From Verrucomicrobiales bacterium (GTDB lineage: Bacteria; Verrucomicrobiota; Verrucomicrobiia; Limisphaerales; UBA11358), in contig JAQTQB010000001.1 of NCBI GenBank assembly GCA_028712475.1, forward strand, positions 394,180 to 458,179: a DNA stretch of 64,000 nucleotides, written 5' to 3'. Position 1 is the stretch's first letter, and every line of letters begins with the position of its first letter. The translations under genes and the position numbers were made by a program. Below are positions 50,185 to 59,487 of this stretch, piece by piece. The notes beneath the pieces are model-generated. The model was not told the origin of the DNA. It saw only the letters and a list, made by a program, of their open reading frames with translations, and did not search any database.

Positions 50185-51414
50185 TCAACCGCCCGCCATT
50201 GCGCGCCCGGCCAGCCAGCCCGTCGTCCATGCGGCTTGAAAGTTAAACCCGCCAGTGATGCCGTCAATGTCCAGCACCTCGCCGGCAAAAAATAATCCCG
50301 GGCAAATCTTGCTTTCCATCGTCTTGAAGTTGATTTCGTTCAGGCGGACGCCGCCGCACGTCACGAACTCGTCCTTGTTCAGGCTTTTTCCCGTCACCGG
50401 AAATTCCGAGCGCAGCAATTGCTGGATGAGCCTGTGCTGCGCGCCGCTTGAAAGGGCCGCCCAGCGCGTTTCGCGCGCGATGCCGGACGCAATCACGAGC
50501 TGCTCCCAAAGCCGCGCCGGCAGCTTCGCCAGCGGCGTGTTGACGATGAATCTGGCCGGTTGCGACTGGCGGCAGGCTTGAAAAGCCGCCGCGAGTTTCT
50601 CTGCGTTCAAATGCGACAGCCAGTTTATTTGAAGCGTGAAGTTGTAATTTCTTTTGTTCAACTCACGCGCGCCCCACGCCGAAAGCCGCAATATCGCCGG
50701 GCCGCTCAAGCCCCAATGCGTGAGCAGCAGCGCGCCGCGTTCGCGGAGCCTGGTTCCAGGCACGGATGCCCCGACATTTTCAACCGAAACTCCGGCGAGT
50801 TCGCGCAGCCACGGAATTTCCACGTGAAAGGTGAACAGCGACGGCACGGGCGGCTCAAGCGTGTGGCCGAGCGAGACGGCCAGTTGGCCGAGCGCCAGTG
50901 TGCGGCAGCCGCCAGTCGCCAACAGCAATTTGTCGCAAGCCAGATTTTCACCGCTGGAAAGTGTGAGTTCAAATCCGCCGCCGGATATTTTGGCGGCTCT
51001 TTCAACGCCGCAACTGGTCTTCAGCTTCACGCCCGCTTCATTCGCCGCGTTGATCAAGCAATCAATGATGGTCTGCGAAGAATCAGTCGCGGGAAACATC
51101 CGGCCATCGGCCTCGGTTTTCAATTTCACGCCGCGCTGCTCGAACCAGGCGACGGTGTCGGCGGCTTGAAATTGTTTGAACGGCGCGATCAGGGCGCGTT
51201 CGCCGCGCGGATAGCGCGTCGTGAGTTCGCGCGCGTCAAAGCAGGCGTGGGTGACATTACAGCGCCCGCCGCCGGAGATTTTGACCTTCGCGAGAAAGTG
51301 CGCGGTTTTTTCGAGGATGAAGATTTCCGCATCAGGCCGTTCTTCGGCGCAAGTCAAAGCGGCGAAAAAGCCCGCCGCCCCGCCGCCCACGATAACGATG
51401 CGTTCTGGATTCAT
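50185..51414 (-). CDS. HI0933/YhiN-type FAD-dependent oxidoreductase
   Basis: 409 residues: [20 protein letters not shown] (FAD site), [17 protein letters not shown], and a C-terminal [32 protein letters not shown], the family signature. These flavoproteins are widespread but their substrate is unsettled. It ends 74 bp upstream of msrB on the same strand. Confidence 0.92.
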   Translation of the reverse strand: MNPERIVIVGGGAAGFFAALTCAEERPDAEIFILEKTAHFLAKVKISGGGRCNVTHACFDARELTTRYPRGERALIAPFKQFQAADTVAWFEQRGVKLKTEADGRMFPATDSSQTIIDCLINAANEAGVKLKTSCGVERAAKISGGGFELTLSSGENLACDKLLLATGGCRTLALGQLAVSLGHTLEPPVPSLFTFHVEIPWLRELAGVSVENVGASVPGTRLRERGALLLTHWGLSGPAILRLSAWGARELNKRNYNFTLQINWLSHLNAEKLAAAFQACRQSQPARFIVNTPLAKLPARLWEQLVIASGIARETRWAALSSGAQHRLIQQLLRSEFPVTGKSLNKDEFVTCGGVRLNEINFKTMESKICPGLFFAGEVLDIDGITGGFNFQAAWTTGWLAGRAMAGG

Positions 51415-51516
51415 CCGCGCAAAAATAGCAGATGAGCCGCTGGCCTCACAGATGAAACCCGATGCAGCTTTTGCAGACTTCAGAAAAAACGGCGGGCGGG
51501 TTGGCGGCGGGATTTT

Positions 51517-52320
51517 TCACTGGGCTGGATGATATTGCGCCAGCGCCTCCGGCATCCACACTTGGAGCTGCTGGATGCGCTTCGCGTCGGTGGGATGCGT
51601 CCGCAGAAATGCCGGGGTGCTGCCGCCCTGCTGCTTTTCAAAATCGGCGAAGCGCTGCCAGAACGCCACGGCCATCCGCGGGTCATAACCCGCCTCGGCC
51701 ATGTAAATCAGCCCGATGTGGTCGGCCTCCGATTCCTGCGCGCGGCTGTGCGGCAGGGCCACGCCCACCTGCGACGTGAGACCATAAGCCACGTTTGCCG
51801 CCGCCTGCAGGCGCGGATCACTGCCCGACAAGGTCGTGCCCAGGATTTGACCGCCGGTCTGCAACACCATCGCCTCGCTCATCCGCTCGCCGCCATGCCG
51901 CGCCACCGCGTGCGCCACCTCGTGGCCGATCACCGTGGCCATGCCGGACTCGTCCTTGGTGATTGGCAGGATGCCCGTGTAAACGCCCACCTTGCCGCCC
52001 GGCAGGCAGAACGCATTCGCCTCCTTGCTCTCGAACACCACAAATTCCCATTGCGCGCCCGGCATGTCCTTGCCCGCGACGGCGGCGATGCGATGACCCA
52101 CTTTTTGCACCAGCGCGTTCGCAGCCGGGTCTTTGCTGATGGGTGTCTCCTTTTTGAGCTGGTTGAAACTGGTCAAGCCCAGTTGGGCTTCCTGGCTTGT
52201 GGACATGATGTTGAACTGCTGCCGCCCGGTGACTGGCACGGTGTCGCAACCGCTCAAAACCGCCGCCAGCAGGCCGATGAAGGCTGAAACCAAAACCCGC
52301 GTGACAAATTTATTTTTCAT
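51517..52320 (-). CDS. M48-family metallopeptidase lipoprotein
   Basis: 267 residues from the ATG at 52320. A lipoprotein signal (VLVSAFIGLLAAVLSGC) is followed by PVTGRQQFNIMSTSQEAQLG, the zinc motif HEVAHAVARHGGERMSE and the third ligand in SRAQESEADHIGLIYMAEAGYDP. This is the periplasmic LoiP/YcaL-like group of outer-membrane quality-control proteases. Confidence 0.93.
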   Translation of the reverse strand: MKNKFVTRVLVSAFIGLLAAVLSGCDTVPVTGRQQFNIMSTSQEAQLGLTSFNQLKKETPISKDPAANALVQKVGHRIAAVAGKDMPGAQWEFVVFESKEANAFCLPGGKVGVYTGILPITKDESGMATVIGHEVAHAVARHGGERMSEAMVLQTGGQILGTTLSGSDPRLQAAANVAYGLTSQVGVALPHSRAQESEADHIGLIYMAEAGYDPRMAVAFWQRFADFEKQQGGSTPAFLRTHPTDAKRIQQLQVWMPEALAQYHPAQ

Positions 52321-52382
52321 AGCCGAAATTGTTTCTGCGAACAGAGAATCAAAAATCCGCCGGATTGCAACCCCGGCCTTGC

Positions 52383-52847
52383 TCAAAGAAATTCCCAGCG
52401 GTCGAACACCGCCGCCTGACCGCAGGGCCTGTTGTCTTCGGTCAATAGATTCCAGACGGTCGCGCGGGAAATTTTGAATCGCCGCCCGGTCTTGGAAATC
52501 CGCACACCGGAATAATCATCAATGAACCCGCGCGCCGTCACCGCCGCCAGCAAACGCGCCCGCTCCTCGCGGTTGGGCGCTTCGGCGGTGAGCCGCGACG
52601 GCGTGCGCGTCAGTTCCACCCACGACATTTCCCACAGCGCCAGCGCGGCGGCGTTGCCGTAGTTCAACACCGGATCCGCCTCCGTGCCGTGCGAGACAAG
52701 CACGAACGGCGCGTGGAAAATTTTCTCCGCGAGCTCTGCCGTCGGAAAATTCCCCGCCAGCAGGTCGCGTCCCGTCCAATGTTTCAGGCTGCGCGCAAGG
52801 ATTTGCGAATGCGCGATGACCGGAACGGTCTGCCAGATGGAATCCAT
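52383..52847 (-). CDS. MEKHLA-domain protein
   Basis: 154 residues from the ATG at 52847. The domain is a PAS-like fold: HSQILARSLKHWTGRDLL, PFVLVSHGTEADPVLNYGNAAALALWEMSWVELTRTPSRLTAE, ending RFKISRATVWNLLTEDNRPCGQAAVFDRWEFL. MEKHLA proteins occur alone in bacteria and within plant HD-ZIP III factors; a sensory role is inferred. Confidence 0.85.
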   Translation of the reverse strand: MDSIWQTVPVIAHSQILARSLKHWTGRDLLAGNFPTAELAEKIFHAPFVLVSHGTEADPVLNYGNAAALALWEMSWVELTRTPSRLTAEAPNREERARLLAAVTARGFIDDYSGVRISKTGRRFKISRATVWNLLTEDNRPCGQAAVFDRWEFL

Positions 52848-52959
52848 GTTGTGCGTCGGATATTGAATTTTTACCACGCGTCCGGCAACTGGCAATTTGC
52901 AGGCTGGCGGCGGAATTTTGTTCGTGTAAGCTGGCTTCAGCAAAATTTGCGAGCACGTT

Positions 52960-53847
52960 ATGGCTGGAAAAATTGAAATACCGGAGACGTTGAAAGCAGA
53001 ACTCCCGCACAACAAATGGGGCAAAATCCTCGGCGCGACACCCATCATCATGACGGTCATCGCCACGATGCTCGCCGGCCTGGCCTCCAGCGAGATGACC
53101 AAGGCGCAATACGATCGTGCGCTCGCCGCGCAGCTCCAGTCCAAGGCCGGCGACCAGTGGGGTTATTTCCAAGCCAAGAAACTTCGCAGCGCGCTCGCGC
53201 ACAATTCCCTCGACCTGCTCGAAGCCACGAGCGATGCGCGACCGCTGGACGCGGCGGCGTTGCCGGATGCTGACGCGGCCACTCTCGCCGCGCTCACGAA
53301 AAATCAACTTCCCGAGGCTATGCCCGCCAAGTTCGATGACAATGTGAAGGCCGCGCTCGCCGCCGTGGAAAGCGCCAGATCCGAAAACGAAGTCACCGAC
53401 GCCCTGGCCAAGGTGAAACCTCAAATGCTCGCCGATGCCCTGGTCGCCGCCAAGGACGCCGCCAATGCTTTTGACGACGCCACCAAGCCCATCACCAAAG
53501 CCGTGGACAAACTCAATGCGACCTTCATGGCCGGCGACAAACGGATGCTCCGCGATTTTACCGTCACCCGGCTGATTTTCAACGCCGCGCGTTACGATGC
53601 CGAATCGCGCTTGAACATGGCCATCGCCAACATCTACGAATTGCAGGTGCGCCAGAACAACATCTCGGCCGAGCATCATCATGCGCGCAGCGCGAAATTT
53701 TTCTATGGGATGCTGGCCGCGCAGATGGCCGTGATCATCTCGACCTTTGCGATTGCCGCGCGGCAGCGGAATTTCCTGTGGTCCATCGCGGCGGCGGCAG
53801 GCACGGCGGCGATTGGTTTTGCCGCCTACGTTTATCTCTACGTCTGA
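52960..53847 (+). CDS. DUF4337-type membrane protein
   Basis: 295 residues: an N-terminal membrane helix (ILGATPIIMTVIATMLAGLA), the segment QYDRALAAQLQSKAGDQWGYFQAKKLRSALAHNSLDLL, an Ala-rich coiled region (~90-190), and two C-terminal helices (FFYGMLAAQMAVIISTFAIAA and FLWSIAAAAGTAAIGFAAYVYLY). The sequence DQWGYFQAK is typical of DUF4337. Function unknown. The last 10 bp overlap the convergent PaaK-like gene. Confidence 0.85.
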   Translation: MAGKIEIPETLKAELPHNKWGKILGATPIIMTVIATMLAGLASSEMTKAQYDRALAAQLQSKAGDQWGYFQAKKLRSALAHNSLDLLEATSDARPLDAAALPDADAATLAALTKNQLPEAMPAKFDDNVKAALAAVESARSENEVTDALAKVKPQMLADALVAAKDAANAFDDATKPITKAVDKLNATFMAGDKRMLRDFTVTRLIFNAARYDAESRLNMAIANIYELQVRQNNISAEHHHARSAKFFYGMLAAQMAVIISTFAIAARQRNFLWSIAAAAGTAAIGFAAYVYLYV

Positions 53848-55106
53848 ACTTTTGCGTCAATCCGGCAGGTCAGCCGGAATTTTCCGGAGGCTGCGGGCAG
53901 CAAGACTGGCATCGCCTCGGTTTTGACAGCGGCGGAAAGTTTCAGCAAGGCTTCAAGCTGCGAAGTCGCGGAGCGCAAATTTTCTTCCATCGGCCCGGTT
54001 CCATCCGGCACGAAACGCAGAACACACTCGCCATTTTCGTTCTGGCGGAGTTCGTAATGCGCGATGCCGCGTGCCTCATTAAAACACTGATCCGCCTGCC
54101 ACGTCGTCACGCGCTGGCCATCACTTGCAGTCAGCGCATCCCGGGCGCGGCCGTGAACGGTGAAGTGATTTTCGTAAGGTAGAACGTGCCGTTCCGCCAG
54201 ATCGCCGATGCGATAGCGCAGCAACGGCATGTAATCGTTGCTTAACGTCGTCACGACGAGATCGCCGATACCGCTCGCGTCCGCGTCCACGAGTTCGAGA
54301 AACGCCGTGTCGTAGCTGGGCTTCATTTCGCCCGACTCATTTTCCATGAGCAGATGGCCGGTCTCCGTGGAGCCGTAAAGATTGAAGACCGGCACGCCAA
54401 AGACGCGTTCCAAAATCCGGCGATGCACCACGCTGACAAATTCGTAGCTGCATAAAACGAATTTCAGCGAAGGAAATTTCAGGCCGCGATGCTCGCAATA
54501 AAGCGCAAAGCGCGCGCCGTGGACCGGGTCAACATCCAGAAATTGCGGCGACCAGCCGGCAATTTCCATCGCCATGTGCGCCAGTTCCGGTTCGCCGAGC
54601 AGAAAGGGGATTCGTGCAAGATTCACAAACAAAGCGTTCCCAATCGTGCGCTGCTCCCGCGACATCCAGACCGTCGGACACGTCAAACCGTTGCACGACG
54701 GCGATGTGATAGTGGCGCGGCGCGCGTGGGGATGTTCATCCAGAACGCGGGCGACAAACCTATTCAGCCGCAACGCGCGTTCCTCCTGTGCATTCCACCA
54801 CCCGCGCCCGAAAATGACCGGCAGCCGTTCCGACGACGTGCCGGAAGTATGTTCCAATTCCACCAGATTTTGATCGAGCAATATTTCGAGCGTCTGTCCG
54901 GCGGAAAGGAAGTTTTGCGGAAAGTTATGCCGCATCTCCGGCTTTGCCATCAACGGCAGCCTTTGGAAACAATCGAGGTTGACGCGCGGACAGTCGGCCC
55001 GCGCCAGCACATCGCGGTAGAGCGGCACATCGCGCCAGCGCGGGAGCATTTCGCCCAGTTGCGCAAGTTGTCCCGATTCACGGATAAGTTCTGGTGTTGC
55101 CAGCAT
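53838..55106 (-). CDS. PaaK-like adenylate-forming ligase
   Basis: 422 residues from the ATG at 55106. A phenylacetate-CoA-ligase-like ANL enzyme: LVELEHTSGTSSERLPVIF (phosphate loop), LYGSTETGHLLMENESG (adenine site), DLVVTTLSNDYMPLLRYRIGDLAE, and a C-terminal subdomain with HGRARDALTASDGQRV. It would activate a carboxylic acid with ATP; the substrate is unknown. The acid-CoA ligase set for phenylacetate breakdown is absent nearby. Confidence 0.82.
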   Translation of the reverse strand: MLATPELIRESGQLAQLGEMLPRWRDVPLYRDVLARADCPRVNLDCFQRLPLMAKPEMRHNFPQNFLSAGQTLEILLDQNLVELEHTSGTSSERLPVIFGRGWWNAQEERALRLNRFVARVLDEHPHARRATITSPSCNGLTCPTVWMSREQRTIGNALFVNLARIPFLLGEPELAHMAMEIAGWSPQFLDVDPVHGARFALYCEHRGLKFPSLKFVLCSYEFVSVVHRRILERVFGVPVFNLYGSTETGHLLMENESGEMKPSYDTAFLELVDADASGIGDLVVTTLSNDYMPLLRYRIGDLAERHVLPYENHFTVHGRARDALTASDGQRVTTWQADQCFNEARGIAHYELRQNENGECVLRFVPDGTGPMEENLRSATSQLEALLKLSAAVKTEAMPVLLPAASGKFRLTCRIDAKVQT

Positions 55107-55171
55107 GGCCGCAATATACACGCAGTTTTAAAAATGCAAACCCGGACGGAGTGAGTCACGGCAGTTTCCCC

Positions 55172-55337
55172 GTAGCGGCGGGCATCCTGCCTGCCGTAGA
55201 GCCGGGCGTCCCGCCCGGTGGATAAAACACACGAACACACCCGCCACGCTCAATTTTTTAGAACCTTTCAAACTTTCCTGGTTCGTTCCGGGCGGCGGGA
55301 CGCCAGCCCTCTACGGCAGACGAGACGTCCGCCGTTA
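55172..55337. repeat. Composite inverted repeat at the rsmH 3' end
   Basis: Left arm 55172-55220: GTAGCGGCGGGCATCCTGCC, CTGCCGTAGAG, CCGGGCGTCCCGCCCGG. Right arm 55288-55337 is its reverse complement with small changes: CCGGGCGGCGGGACGCCAGC, CTCTACGGCAG, GGACGTCCGCCGTTAC analogue. The rsmH stop codon falls at its right edge. Confidence 0.75.
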
Positions 55338-56471
55338 CTTCCGGGCCCAGCGGAGTTTGGCCGGCGAGCAGCGCGGATTGTCGTGGCGTTCTTCCGGCGT
55401 GGGGCGGATCAGTTCGTGCGCGATGTCGGCGTAAAGCCCGTCGCGCAAACCGGCCTCGAAAGATTTTTTCACGCGCCGGTCTTCGCCGGAATGGAACGTG
55501 AGAATCGCCACGCGCCCGCCGGGGTTCAGGCACGCCGGCAGATGGCGCAGCAGCATGTCGAGCGCGGAAAATTCGTCGTTCACCGCGATGCGCAAGGCCT
55601 GAAACACGCGGCGCACCGTGAGGTCGAGATCGTCCTTGTGCAAGCGCGGCAGCGCGGCGCGGATGGCGGCGGCGAGTGTTTTGGTGGTGGCAAAGTTTTT
55701 CCCGGCGAGCGCATCGGCAAGTTCATCGGCGCGCGGTTCGTCGGCATTTTCCTCAAGCAATTTTGCCAGCGCGTCGGGCGACGTTTTTTCCAGCAAGGCC
55801 GATGCCGGAAAGCCGCGCTGCGGATTCATGCGCATGTCCAGCGGGCCATCGGTCTTCACCGAAAAGCCGCGCGACGGATCATCAATCTGCATGGACGACA
55901 CGCCGAGGTCGGCGAGGATGCAATCTGCGCCTGTCAACATTGGCGCGGAGATTTCCTCCCTCTCCCCGCCCAAACGGGGAGAGGGCTGGGGTGATGGGTT
56001 TTGAACTTGCGAAGCATTGGCCTCCTCACCCTGACCCTCTCCTCCTTTTTGGGAGGAGAGGGAATAAAACGAAGCCAGCGCCTGCGGCAGGCCGGCGAAG
56101 TTGCTGCGGATGGCGGTGAACACTTCCGGCCCGAAGCCGGCGGCGCGCAATCGGGCTTCCGTCTTCGGCAATTCCACCGGGTCGGCGTCGAGGCCGAGCA
56201 AACGTCCGCCGGGCTGGAGACGGGCGAGAATTTCCTGCGCGTGACCACCGTAACCGAGCGTGCAATCCACGGCCAGTTCGCCGGGCCGGGGCGCGAGCGC
56301 GGCGAGGATTTCCGCGACCATGATGGGCCGGTGTGTGCCGGCGGGCGTCTTGCCGGACGCGAGGATCTTGGCGACGGTGTCGGCGTAACGCTGCGGATCG
56401 CGTTCCTTGTATTTCTCCTCGAACCGGCGCGGGTTCTTGCCGGAATAGCGCACGCGCCGCTTGTGCGGCAT
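55335..56471 (-). CDS. rsmH: 16S rRNA (cytosine1402-N4)-methyltransferase
   Basis: 378 residues from the ATG at 56471; a GTG at 56516 would add 15. It opens with PHKRRVRYSGKNPRRFEEKYKERDPQRYADTVAKILASGKTPAG, an extension seen in Verrucomicrobiota. HRPIMVAEIL, VDCTLGYGGHAQEIL (SAM site), DCILADLGVSSMQIDD, GFSVKTDGPLDMRMN and LDLTVRRVFQALRIAVNDE are the family motifs. Between ALASFYSL and GADCILADLG the gene carries a ~40-residue in-frame repeat insertion (55951-56063) that normal RsmH lacks. Confidence 0.93.
   Translation of the reverse strand: MPHKRRVRYSGKNPRRFEEKYKERDPQRYADTVAKILASGKTPAGTHRPIMVAEILAALAPRPGELAVDCTLGYGGHAQEILARLQPGGRLLGLDADPVELPKTEARLRAAGFGPEVFTAIRSNFAGLPQALASFYSLSSQKGGEGQGEEANASQVQNPSPQPSPRLGGEREEISAPMLTGADCILADLGVSSMQIDDPSRGFSVKTDGPLDMRMNPQRGFPASALLEKTSPDALAKLLEENADEPRADELADALAGKNFATTKTLAAAIRAALPRLHKDDLDLTVRRVFQALRIAVNDEFSALDMLLRHLPACLNPGGRVAILTFHSGEDRRVKKSFEAGLRDGLYADIAHELIRPTPEERHDNPRCSPAKLRWARK
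55951..56063. repeat. In-frame CTCTCC-type repeat pair inside rsmH
   Basis: Two hairpin repeats facing each other: CTCCCCGCCCAAACGGGGAG with GGGCTGGGGTGATGGG (55962-55997), and CCTCACCCTGACCCTCTCCT followed by CCTTTTTGGGAGGAGAGGG (56023-56062). On the coding strand they give SSQKGGEGQGEE and NPSPQPSPRLGGERE. The same repeat type is in the inverted repeats of the helicase cassette at 17.68 and 21.12 kb. Confidence 0.85.
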
Positions 56472-56592
56472 CGCGGGCTGGGAACTGCCCGGTGATGAAA
56501 TGGTATCGTCGCTCACAGTGCGGATAAAATGAGATAGATTTAGGCGGATGAACAGAATGGAATCGCGGGTAGGCGGCAACTTAGGACAACGA

Positions 56593-57990
56593 TCACTTTT
56601 TAATTGCTTCGGTCTGTTTCCGCGTTTCGATTGCTTTTGCGATCGTGGCTTCAAAATTTGGAACGCACTGGTGTTGGTCTGGCCGAAATTCTTTGGGATC
56701 AATCCAGATTATTTCGCTGTGCTTTTGTTGAGAATATTTGCTCGCGACTTCATTCGCATCAGCAATGTAAGCGGCGAAAATTATGCCCGGAATAACGCGG
56801 CGTTCTGCAGTGTCTTGTATTTCGTATACGCCGATTGTCACGGGCGGCTCGCTCAAGATTAAATCCACCCCGAAATCATCCTTGTATGCACGTCTCAAGC
56901 AATCGCCGAACGATTCGCCCAGACGCAACTGACCGCATCCAAACTCTAGACAGTTTGGGTAGCGTCTCTTTGTTGCCGGTCTTTTTGCTGCCAAGATTTT
57001 CCCATTGGGCGAAAAACAAACAGCCACACAGTGGATTTCCGCATAGCGATCTTTGGGAATTTCAATCTCGGTTTTTGTCTTTCGAGGTTGCGCACAGGCT
57101 CGTTCTATTGAAGCCATTAAGCCATCAATCTCTTCTTGGCGTCCCAAATCACTAAATACTTTTTCGATTGTCGCCAGGGAGGAATCTTCAGGTAAACCAC
57201 TCTTTACCGTCGCAGCAATTTCAGAAGTTAAGTGTTCGTCAAATAGAAATGTTTTACCAACGTTTGCCCAGTCTTCTTCATACCACACGATCGGATAGTG
57301 GCGGCCACCCCAAACGCCTTTGAGTGTCTGAAACGATACAATCTTCAGTCGTTTCTCAATTTCCGGATAAGAAGTTTTTTCGCGGTAGAGCACAGATGCA
57401 AGTTCAGCACTTACGACCAAGCGCCGCCGCAATGCAAATTTTGAGATCCGAAACCCGGTATCGATTTCAGGCCCTAAAAAGTCCCGTATCATCCCACTTG
57501 GTGACCGCCCGGTTTCCACAATGATATTTCTTGATGTGAGCTGAATGCTGCTTGCATCCGATGGTTGGATAGGTTGCACTTCTGCAATCCAAACTGTTCC
57601 TTTTATTGCGAGGAGTTCGCGACTCAATGGAAAGCGCTTATGGAGGACATCCATCGTAGCCAGCAGCGCTGCGTGCGCTGCCGGCAGCGCGAGAAAAAGC
57701 TCCTCTTTCTTGACAACTTCTTTGAAAAAAAGAACTTCGTCTCCAACAAATTTCCAAACAATCGCAGATCCAAGACGCGTTGTGAATTCATTGATTATTA
57801 ACTCATAGAAACGAGTGACAACAACAGGCCAATCGTTTGGATGAGAAGCTTTGAATTGAGTGGAATTAACCAGATCAAAGGAGAAAAACAAATGGACGCC
57901 GGGCTGGGGTTTAACAAGAAGTGTCGTGAACCCATGTTCACGAATGCTGGCACGGGTTCGCTCAATCAACTCATTTGAAACCGTTGGCAT
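56593..57990 (-). CDS. Class III nucleotide-cyclase-like domain fused to a NUDIX domain
   Basis: 465 residues. Residues ~30-240 read like a class III cyclase homology domain: FFSFDLVNSTQF with the first metal Asp (D39), VWKFVGDEVLFF with the second (D84), IRDFLGPEIDTGFRIS where R181 is kept and D177 sits in the usual Asn place, and a closing LKGVWGGRHYPIVWYEE. Residues ~315-455 form a NUDIX fold: HCVAVCFSPNGKILAAKR, and a degenerate box GQLRLGESFGDCLRRAYKDDFGVDL. No membrane segment. The start overlaps the upstream ImmA gene by 20 bp, so they form one transcription unit. AT-rich compared with its flanks. A cyclic-nucleotide or NUDIX-ligand signalling role is inferred. Confidence 0.7.
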   Translation of the reverse strand: MPTVSNELIERTRASIREHGFTTLLVKPQPGVHLFFSFDLVNSTQFKASHPNDWPVVVTRFYELIINEFTTRLGSAIVWKFVGDEVLFFKEVVKKEELFLALPAAHAALLATMDVLHKRFPLSRELLAIKGTVWIAEVQPIQPSDASSIQLTSRNIIVETGRSPSGMIRDFLGPEIDTGFRISKFALRRRLVVSAELASVLYREKTSYPEIEKRLKIVSFQTLKGVWGGRHYPIVWYEEDWANVGKTFLFDEHLTSEIAATVKSGLPEDSSLATIEKVFSDLGRQEEIDGLMASIERACAQPRKTKTEIEIPKDRYAEIHCVAVCFSPNGKILAAKRPATKRRYPNCLEFGCGQLRLGESFGDCLRRAYKDDFGVDLILSEPPVTIGVYEIQDTAERRVIPGIIFAAYIADANEVASKYSQQKHSEIIWIDPKEFRPDQHQCVPNFEATIAKAIETRKQTEAIKK

Positions 57991-58516
57991 TAACTCGGAA
58001 TACTCCTAATTCTTGGCCTCTCTTCAACGTAGCTGAAGCAGAAGTCTTGAAATGATTTGCCAACTCTTTAACTGGGTTATTTCTCTTATCTCTAAGTTCA
58101 TTTGCCGCTCTGCGAAATTCTTCTTCTGGCATCAAAAAAGCCGCAGCAAACAGGTTAGCTTCTGCCTCTTCAATGTTGAATCCAAACCTGTGGTAAACTG
58201 AATCACAATACTCTGATGAATGTCCCCATGTATCAGGGTTAACCAAATAACCCATGTGTATGAACAGGTGACCAAGTTCGTGAGCTACTGAAAACCGATT
58301 CCGAGCCGGCAAGTGATTTTTCTTGATGGTAATCTCGAATCGTTCACCGGTGCGTCGGACTGTTGCTTCAGGCTCGCCAGGCGCGGTTTCTACCTCCTTC
58401 ACAGTGCCGCCCAAACGATTTACAGCCTCGACGATGTCAATCGGGACGCGTAGCTCCAAACTTTCGCGAACCACTTCGGCGAGGGTCGATATCTCAGATG
58501 ATTTTTTTAGGTCCAC
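57971..58516 (-). CDS. ImmA/IrrE-family metallopeptidase 1
   Basis: 181 residues from a GTG at 58516. The zinc motif is RFSVAHELGHLFIHMG (H79, E80, H83), and the helix NIEEAEANLFAAAFLMPEEEF supplies the third ligand. No HTH domain is attached, unlike many phage ImmA-type regulators. ImmA/IrrE proteases cut repressors or other regulators in response to DNA damage or other signals. It overlaps the cyclase-NUDIX gene, so the two products are made together. Confidence 0.9.
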   Translation of the reverse strand: MDLKKSSEISTLAEVVRESLELRVPIDIVEAVNRLGGTVKEVETAPGEPEATVRRTGERFEITIKKNHLPARNRFSVAHELGHLFIHMGYLVNPDTWGHSSEYCDSVYHRFGFNIEEAEANLFAAAFLMPEEEFRRAANELRDKRNNPVKELANHFKTSASATLKRGQELGVFRVNANGFK

Positions 58517-58612
58517 AAGTCAGTTCATCTAACATCGGCGTCCGACTAAAGGCAATCGTTTTTGTATAAATAAAAATCGTTACGACTCCGATGAACAACG
58601 AATTTAACCAAT

Positions 58613-59281
58613 CTATTTTACTAACCCCATTTGCAACAATTGGATGCCCATCGCTTTTTGTGAAACATTAAATTGATCCGTTAACGAGGCAAAAAATCGG
58701 CCTTTGTAAGTATGTGCTGATGCAATCGCAGCGGCGCGATCCAATGGACTTAGGAATGTAAATTCTTCTGGTGTCCATCTAGTTCTCGTATCCACGCCCG
58801 TGCCAACAGCAATAACCAAATCTGGATTTAAGATTGTTCCATCAATAGGGCCGCCAAACATATTTCGGAATACGGGATCAAGGAATTTGCGTGGCATCAA
58901 AAACTCAGCCGCAAAGGCATCGGCCTCAATTTCAAAATATTCGCGATGAATGCCGGGCGCACTTAGTTCACGGTCGCGGAAGTAAATCGTGCCGGGGTGT
59001 AAAATGAAATGCGCAATCTCGTGCGCACAGGTAAAACGCTGAGAAGTATGCCGAAACTTCGTTGCAAGCTGTATTCGTTTTTCCAACCTATTAAGCACCC
59101 CTGCTATTTGATTGTCTCCCAAAATGACAGGAACATGCTCAACCGTTAGCATTAAATCCCGTGATGCGAGGTCTAGCGAACTTCCCAAAACCGCGTGTGG
59201 ATCTGTTATTCCTGATTTGAACCAGATCCTACGTAGTAAAACTCGTGCAGCCACGCGAGCTGCAAAAAATCTCGGCTTCAT
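58613..59281 (-). CDS. ImmA/IrrE-family metallopeptidase 2
   Basis: 222 residues: RFTCAHEIAHFILHPG (H87, E88, H91) and EYFEIEADAFAAEFLMPRKFL. The N-terminal ~60 residues resemble neither an HTH nor the first ImmA copy. The C-terminal ~80 residues (RAAAIASAHTYKGRFFASLTDQFNVSQKAMGIQLLQMGLV) look like the small helical domain that follows the protease in this family. It lies 96 bp upstream of ImmA 1 on the same strand and opens the islet. Confidence 0.88.
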   Translation of the reverse strand: MKPRFFAARVAARVLLRRIWFKSGITDPHAVLGSSLDLASRDLMLTVEHVPVILGDNQIAGVLNRLEKRIQLATKFRHTSQRFTCAHEIAHFILHPGTIYFRDRELSAPGIHREYFEIEADAFAAEFLMPRKFLDPVFRNMFGGPIDGTILNPDLVIAVGTGVDTRTRWTPEEFTFLSPLDRAAAIASAHTYKGRFFASLTDQFNVSQKAMGIQLLQMGLVK

Positions 59282-59328
59282 ACTGAAAGAAACTTTGCAT
59301 TAACTCAATGCGGGTTGTCAAGCTTTTG

Positions 59329-59344
59329 CCACAACTAATTGTGG
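59329..59344. promoter_or_regulatory. Palindrome upstream of the ImmA islet
   Basis: CCACAACTAATTGTGG, a perfect CCACAA/TTGTGG inverted repeat with a 4-bp centre, 48 bp before the ImmA 2 start. A TTGACA lies on the minus strand between it and the gene (59320-59315). It may be an operator. The rest of 59282-59487 is AT-rich with no gene. Confidence 0.45.
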
Positions 59345-59487
59345 TGTGCGGTGTAGGCCAATACAGTATTTTGTGGATTTCGTGTTTTCTCAAAAATTCA
59401 GAAAAACGATAAATTGGGTAAAAATTTGCCTAATCCCGTTCTTTTTAAAATCTAAAATCTCCCTGATCTGCACCAGAAACCAAGCGG

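Noticed and set aside
52519..53682. 387-codon minus-strand frame overlapping MEKHLA and DUF4337 genes
   Set aside because: Covers the coding region of DUF4337, which has clear membrane helices and family sequence; the shadow has no motif.
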